NCBI GenBank assembly: GCA_036384915.1
Contig: DASVLJ010000062.1
Span: 186,001 to 250,000 of the forward strand
Origin: PKWO01 sp036384915
Lineage (GTDB): Bacteria; Pseudomonadota; Gammaproteobacteria; Burkholderiales; Burkholderiaceae_D
Length of the DNA stretch: 64,000 nucleotides
Direction of reading: 5' to 3'
Positions 59,817-64,000 of the stretch are shown piece after piece. The notes beneath the pieces are model-generated. The model did not search any database, was not told where the DNA came from, and saw only the letters and a list, made by a program, of their open reading frames with translations. How positions within the stretch are numbered: position 1 is the stretch's first letter; each line of letters begins with the position of its first letter. Made by a program: the position numbers and the translations under genes.

Positions 59817-61427
59817 CTATTTGGTAACCGCGATCAGTGTGCTGTTGTTGATCGAATACACCGTACCGTCCGGGCCGATGGCGGTCGGCGTATATGCCTG
59901 GCCATAGCCATTGTCGAGCCAGATCGATTGCGTCAGCGTGCCGGCCGTCAAATCCCAGCGATAGAGTTTGCCGTCTTCGCTATTGATGAAGATGGCCTTG
60001 CCGTTTGGATCGACCGCCGCAGAATTGACGCACCATTCGCGCACCGCGCCGGCCACTGTCGTGGTGGTATCGGCCGTCGGCCCGAGCACGGTCAAGACTT
60101 CATTCATCACGGCGTTGCCGGCGATCGGGTCGGCCTCGGTGGCATTGGGGTCGAGGATCGCCATCCTGTTCTTGCCGTCGCCGCTGCCGCCTTGCGCGCT
60201 GGTCTCGACATAATTGTTGTACTTGCTCATCAGGAGATAGCTCGACGTGCCCTTGTACGCCGCCACCAGCGAAGCGGGGACGATGGAAGGGGTGTCGTCC
60301 CAGCCGAACGAGCCCGGCGTCTTGGAGACAGAAAGCGTGGAATCGAAATGCAGCAGCCAACCGCGCGCATTGTGGACCGGGAAGTTCGACTCGAGCACGC
60401 CATAGTAAACGTCGCCGTCCAGGCCGATCACCGGCGAAGCGGTCGAATCGTCGGCGACCCAGGCCGGCGCGCCGGTCTTGGGATCGATCAGCTTGACCGA
60501 ACTCTTGGTGGCCAGCGTCGTGCTGTCGAGCGCCAGCAGGTAGCCTGTGTCGCTCGCTCCAGACTCGGGCGTGTGCACCGGAACGTACACCGTGCTGCCG
60601 TCGTTGGAAATGCCCGGCGCGGCATTCATCGAGGGAGCCGATGCCACGGGCCCGGTCGACGTGGACACGATTGGGGCCGCAGCCCAGGTGGTGCTGCCGT
60701 CGGCGCCGATGCGCGCGAAACCGCTCGTCAGGTTGGCCGGATTGCTGCCCGTGACAATAAAGCCGAAAAAGATGTTGCCCTTACTGTCGGAAGTGATCGG
60801 CGTATTGATGTAGACCGTGCCGTCGAAGGACGAAGGCGCTGCGGAATAACTCGACGCGCCGTAAAACACGATGGTCTGCATCGTGCCGCCGGCCGAATCG
60901 GGATTATCCATGTAATAGATCTTGCCGCCCGAACCCGGCATGTAAAGCCGGTTGCCTGGTGTGAGCGTGGAGCCGAAGCTCGGGATCCATTGATGCGGCG
61001 GGACGACGTAGTCGCTATTGGCCGACCAGACCAGGGCGCCCTTGGCTGCCGAACGTGCCTGCATCTGGAAGCCGCCGCCGGTTTGCGTCTTGACGGCGAT
61101 CAGCACCGTGTTGTTCGCCGTGATCATGGGCGAGCCGTAGTGGATGGCCGTAGTCTGGTCAATATTGGCGTCGATCGAGACTTCCCAGGCGATCTGGCCG
61201 AGGTTTTGCGCCGTTACGCCCCCCTGCGCCAGGGTCGGTGCGAGATCGCTATGTTGGGCGTCGCGCGCATAGCCATTCCAGGCAAAGCCGGCTGTGACGG
61301 GTGGCGGATTGCTGGTGCCACCGGGGTTACCGCCGCCGCCACCGCCGCCGCCGCAGGCAGCCAATGCGGCCACGATGGCCATTACCAGTCCAGTCCCTGA
61401 TAAAAACCGCTTGAGGGGTTTTTTCAT
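59817..61427 (-). CDS. PQQ-like beta-propeller lipoprotein
   Basis: A 536-residue protein. The lipoprotein signal has LAAC followed by eight glycines. The mature part holds repeating beta-propeller blades with the pattern (YGSPMI...; TVYVPVHTPESGASDTGYLLALDS; DGKLYRWDL). It has no dehydrogenase active site I can point to, so it may be a binding or scaffold propeller rather than a PQQ enzyme. ATG 61427 follows GGAG; an ATG further up is less likely. First of a two-gene operon with the peroxidase. Confidence 0.85.
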   Translation of the reverse strand: MKKPLKRFLSGTGLVMAIVAALAACGGGGGGGGNPGGTSNPPPVTAGFAWNGYARDAQHSDLAPTLAQGGVTAQNLGQIAWEVSIDANIDQTTAIHYGSPMITANNTVLIAVKTQTGGGFQMQARSAAKGALVWSANSDYVVPPHQWIPSFGSTLTPGNRLYMPGSGGKIYYMDNPDSAGGTMQTIVFYGASSYSAAPSSFDGTVYINTPITSDSKGNIFFGFIVTGSNPANLTSGFARIGADGSTTWAAAPIVSTSTGPVASAPSMNAAPGISNDGSTVYVPVHTPESGASDTGYLLALDSTTLATKSSVKLIDPKTGAPAWVADDSTASPVIGLDGDVYYGVLESNFPVHNARGWLLHFDSTLSVSKTPGSFGWDDTPSIVPASLVAAYKGTSSYLLMSKYNNYVETSAQGGSGDGKNRMAILDPNATEADPIAGNAVMNEVLTVLGPTADTTTTVAGAVREWCVNSAAVDPNGKAIFINSEDGKLYRWDLTAGTLTQSIWLDNGYGQAYTPTAIGPDGTVYSINNSTLIAVTK

Positions 61428-61504
61428 ATTCACTCCGATCTTTCTTATTGGCATAGGGGGAATTAATTATTGAGTAACATCAATATTGTGGCAAGAGTGT
61501 TTGC

Positions 61505-61520
61505 TGGTAAATTGTTACCA
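61505..61520. promoter_or_regulatory. Inverted repeat in the gap between the propeller gene and the decayed gene
   Basis: TGGTAA (61505-61510) and TTACCA (61515-61520) form a perfect six-base inverted repeat with a four-base spacer, between divergently oriented starts. Candidate operator for the minus-strand propeller-peroxidase operon or the plus-strand remnant. Confidence 0.4.
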
Positions 61521-61567
61521 TTTGTTGCCCCATCCAGCAATGAGCACGTCAAGCCAGGGAGAATTCG

Positions 61568-61759
61568 ATGCGGCGTGTTTTTTCTGCTTTACTCATCTTG
61601 TCGACTGCCGTGCATGTACAGGCGGGGCCTGTATCCGCCTGGGCCGGCATCTGGCAAGGGACATTGGGCAAATATCCTGTCACGGCCTGCCTGCAGCAAG
61701 ACGGCTCGGGCGAATAGATGATCGAGGCCGAACCACTCGCGCTGGAGAAAAAGTGGTAA
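61568..61759 (+). pseudogene. Truncated exported-protein gene
   Basis: ATG 61568 with AGGGAGA upstream starts a 49-codon frame: a signal peptide (MRRVFSALLILSTAVHVQA) followed by WAGIWQGTLGKYPVTACLQQ and DGSGE, then TAG at 61715. The reading continues in the same frame for 13 more codons (MIEAEPLALEKKW) to TAA. The intact start with ribosome site and the abrupt end suggest a formerly longer secreted protein gene that lost its body by deletion or nonsense change. The W-x-G-x-I/L-GKYPV-x-x-C-L-x-x pattern recalls small secreted proteins of unknown function, from memory. Confidence 0.55.
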
Positions 61760-61765
61760 GGACTT

Positions 61766-63466
61766 TTATTCGCAAAAAGCCGCAATCGGCATCTGGCGCC
61801 CGCAGCCGAAGGCGCGCGAGCGCACGCGGATGATGGGCGGTGCCTGGCGCCGTTTGTATTCGTTGCGCGCCACCATGCCCGTGAGCCGCTTCACCAGTCG
61901 GCGGCCATCCTCGTTCGCCATCAAGCCTTCCACGGTTTGCCTGGCCTTGCTTATTTCATAGGCAGGCAAGCGTTCGCCCTCGATATGCCACTTGAGGAAT
62001 TCGTCAAGCAAATCATAGGGCGGCAGGCTGTCGCTATCCTGCTGGCCAGGTGCGAGCTCGGCCGAGGGCGGCTTGGTCAGCACCGGCTCGGGAATGATGT
62101 CGCGCCCGGCTTGCTTATTGATGTGGCGCGACAGCGCATAGACCTCAGTCTTGTACAAGTCGCCGATCAATCCCAGGCCGCCATTGGTGTCGCCATAGAG
62201 CGTGCAATAGCCGACGGAGATTTCGCTTTTGTTGCCGGTGGTGAGCAAGAGCGCGCCGAAGCTGTTCGAATATTCCATCAGGATCGTGCCGCGCACGCGC
62301 GCCTGCAGGTTTTCCAGCGACAAGCCTTGCAGCGGCGCATCGAAGGCCTGCTCGAAGCCCTGGACGTATTTCTCCACCAGTTCGCCGATGGGGTGGGTGT
62401 AAAGCTGGATGCCGAGATTGCGGCACAACGCAACCGAATCCGATACCGAACCTTCGCTGGAAAACGCCGAAGGCATGGTGACCGCAACCACCTTGTTGGC
62501 GCCGAGCGCTTCGACAGCCAGTGCCAGCGTCAAGGCCGAATCGATGCCGCCCGAGCTGCCGACTACGACACTGTCGAAGCGGCAGCGTCGTGCATAGTCG
62601 CGCAAGCCGAGCACGATCTGGCGCCGTGTGAATTCAGGCGCCGACAAGCCGACGGGGTCGGGCACGGACAACGCGCTGCCGTCGGCAGCGACGAAGCGGC
62701 CGCCGTCCAGCCCAAGCACGCCATAGTCGGTGCAAAAGCGTTTCGCTTCGAACGCCACACCTTGTGACGGCGAGACGGCGAAGGTGGCACCGTCGAACAC
62801 GAGCTGGTCCTGGCCCCCGACCTGGTTGACGTAAATCAGCGGCACGTTGGCGTGGCGGCAGGCCGCAGTGAACAATTCATGACGCTGCGCGCGCTTGCCG
62901 ATGTCGGAGGGGCTGGCATTGATGCTGACGATCAAGTCCGGCGCCGCCGCGCGCAAGGGATCGAAGGGATTGACCTGGTAGTCGCGCCCCTCGTCGTTCC
63001 AGCCGTCTTCGCACACCATGAAGCCGACGCGGCTGCCGGCTACGTCGAGCATGCAGGCGCCTTCGGGACCGGGCTCGAAATGGCGCCTCTCGTCGAAGAT
63101 GCCATAGGTCGGCAGCAATTGCTTGTAATACTCCGCCGCGATAACGCCGTCTCGGATTGCGAGCAAGGCATTGTGCAAGGGCTTGCCCGGGCGTGTGTTG
63201 CGCCTGACCGTGCCGATGACGGTAACCAAGCCGGGCACGTCCTTCGATGCGGCCAGCACGCGCTCCAGCGCGGCATCGAGCCGATCGAGGAATAAGCGGT
63301 CTTCCAGCATGTCGCCCGGGTAGTAACCGCACAGCGAGAGTTCGGAAAACACCAGCAAGTCGGCGCCATCGGCCTTGGCTCGGCGCATGTGCTCAACGAT
63401 CAGCGCGGCATTGCCGTCGAAATCGGCGATGGTGAAATTCAGTTGGGCATAGGCGAGCTTCAGCAT
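61766..63466 (-). CDS. nadE: Glutamine-dependent NAD+ synthetase
   Basis: A 566-residue two-domain enzyme. The N-terminal glutaminase (nitrilase-like) part has Glu42 in SELSLCGYYPGD, Lys115 and Cys152 in MVCEDGWND. The C-terminal synthetase has the PP-loop GSSGGIDS (303-310). It converts nicotinate adenine dinucleotide to NAD using glutamine. It follows pncB by three bases on the same strand. Confidence 0.97.
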   Translation of the reverse strand: MLKLAYAQLNFTIADFDGNAALIVEHMRRAKADGADLLVFSELSLCGYYPGDMLEDRLFLDRLDAALERVLAASKDVPGLVTVIGTVRRNTRPGKPLHNALLAIRDGVIAAEYYKQLLPTYGIFDERRHFEPGPEGACMLDVAGSRVGFMVCEDGWNDEGRDYQVNPFDPLRAAAPDLIVSINASPSDIGKRAQRHELFTAACRHANVPLIYVNQVGGQDQLVFDGATFAVSPSQGVAFEAKRFCTDYGVLGLDGGRFVAADGSALSVPDPVGLSAPEFTRRQIVLGLRDYARRCRFDSVVVGSSGGIDSALTLALAVEALGANKVVAVTMPSAFSSEGSVSDSVALCRNLGIQLYTHPIGELVEKYVQGFEQAFDAPLQGLSLENLQARVRGTILMEYSNSFGALLLTTGNKSEISVGYCTLYGDTNGGLGLIGDLYKTEVYALSRHINKQAGRDIIPEPVLTKPPSAELAPGQQDSDSLPPYDLLDEFLKWHIEGERLPAYEISKARQTVEGLMANEDGRRLVKRLTGMVARNEYKRRQAPPIIRVRSRAFGCGRQMPIAAFCE

Positions 63467-63469
63467 ATT

Positions 63470-64000
63470 TCAAATATGATGATTGAATACCTGGCGCAGA
63501 TAAGCCAGGAAGGTTTCGTCGTTGCAAAGCGTCTTGCCAGGCGAATCCGAGAGCTTGGCCACCGGCTGGCCGTTGCAGTAAGTGAGCTTCATCACGATGT
63601 TGAGCGGCTTGTAGCCGACGTCGTTGGACAGGCTGGTGCCGATGCCGAAGCCGGTTTGCGTGCGGTCGGCGAAATGGCGGTACAGATCGAATGCCTCTTC
63701 CAGATCGAGCCCGTCGGAAAACACCAGGCGCTTGGTTTGCGCATCGATGCGCAACTTGGCGTAATGCGTCAGCGCCTTCTCGCCCCAGACCACGGGGTCG
63801 CCCGAATCGTGGCGCAAGCCGTCGAACAGCTTGGCGAAGTACAGGTCGAAATCGGCCAGGAAAGCATCCATGCCGACCACGTCGGTCAGTGCCGTGCCGA
63901 GATCGCCGCGGTATTCCTGCACCCAGTCTTCCAGCGCCGCTTTCTGGAAGTCGCGCAGGCGCACGCCGAACGACTGGTAGGATTGCAGGTATTCATGCGC
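63470..64000 (-). CDS. pncB: Nicotinate phosphoribosyltransferase (C-terminal part)
   Basis: The last 176 residues of PncB, open at the window edge (reading continues upstream past GTG 63964 with HEYLQSYQSFG). Markers are RHDSGDP, FSDGLDLEEAF and GFGIGTSLSNDVG. The enzyme makes nicotinate mononucleotide from nicotinate, the first step of NAD salvage, and nadE supplies the last step three bases downstream. Confidence 0.96.
   Translation of the reverse strand, partial: AHEYLQSYQSFGVRLRDFQKAALEDWVQEYRGDLGTALTDVVGMDAFLADFDLYFAKLFDGLRHDSGDPVVWGEKALTHYAKLRIDAQTKRLVFSDGLDLEEAFDLYRHFADRTQTGFGIGTSLSNDVGYKPLNIVMKLTYCNGQPVAKLSDSPGKTLCNDETFLAYLRQVFNHHI

Overview
The window reads as a chromosomal segment of a betaproteobacterium of the order Burkholderiales, most likely family Oxalobacteraceae (Herminiimonas, Collimonas or Massilia relatives). 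This is inferred from gene content and order, not from a database search. Support comes from the run TPR lipoprotein-lolB-ispE-tRNA-Gln-prs-rplY-pth, the hprK-ptsN-rapZ group, the HIT-DUF971-ubiE-Tim44-ubiJ-ubiB block, the FmdB-DUF502-aspS-nudB-EEP-clsB block, and high-G+C coding sequence with dense one- to four-base gene overlaps.

Layout. 1-591: N-terminal part of ychF. 785-3658: soluble TPR-GAF histidine kinase. 3655-11156 (minus): translation and envelope run with NTF2-like protein, patatin, pth, rplY, prs, tRNA-Gln, ispE, lolB and a TPR lipoprotein. 11286-15213 (plus): 8-oxoguanine repair genes mutM and mutY with a dynamin-like GTPase between them. 15210-21479 (minus): LON-domain protein, rapZ, hprK, ptsN, then ilvA-queuosine transporter-queF. 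21767-31229 (plus): a giant fused FAD/Fe-S D-lactate-type dehydrogenase, HIT, DUF971 and a ubiquinone block (ubiE, Tim44-like, ubiJ, ubiB) ending in a TPMT-like methyltransferase. 31409-35262: complete polyamine ABC operon. 35389-40697: FmdB, DUF502, aspS, nudB, EEP hydrolase, clsB. 40809-42691 (minus): unknown low-G+C gene, anti-sigma and ECF sigma factor. 42803-50290: S4 RNA-binding protein, then TetR and a fatty-acid beta-oxidation operon.

50371-61759 is the accessory region. It holds a Cache protein, a free-standing LuxR HTH protein, an orphan amino-acid-type binding protein, a lipoprotein polysaccharide lyase with a chitin-binding module, an unrecognised four-gene envelope operon, an M20 peptidase, a beta-propeller lipoprotein paired with a di-haem peroxidase lipoprotein, and a decayed gene. 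The window closes with nadE and the C-terminal part of pncB, which act in sequence in NAD salvage.

The best candidates for undescribed biology are the four-gene operon at 54345-56937 (lipoprotein, small acidic protein, secreted protein, four-helix membrane protein), the strongly folded leader before the lyase, that lyase lacking the usual catalytic-site histidine, and the dynamin-like GTPase translationally coupled to mutY. No CRISPR array, intact insertion sequence, prophage or rRNA was seen.
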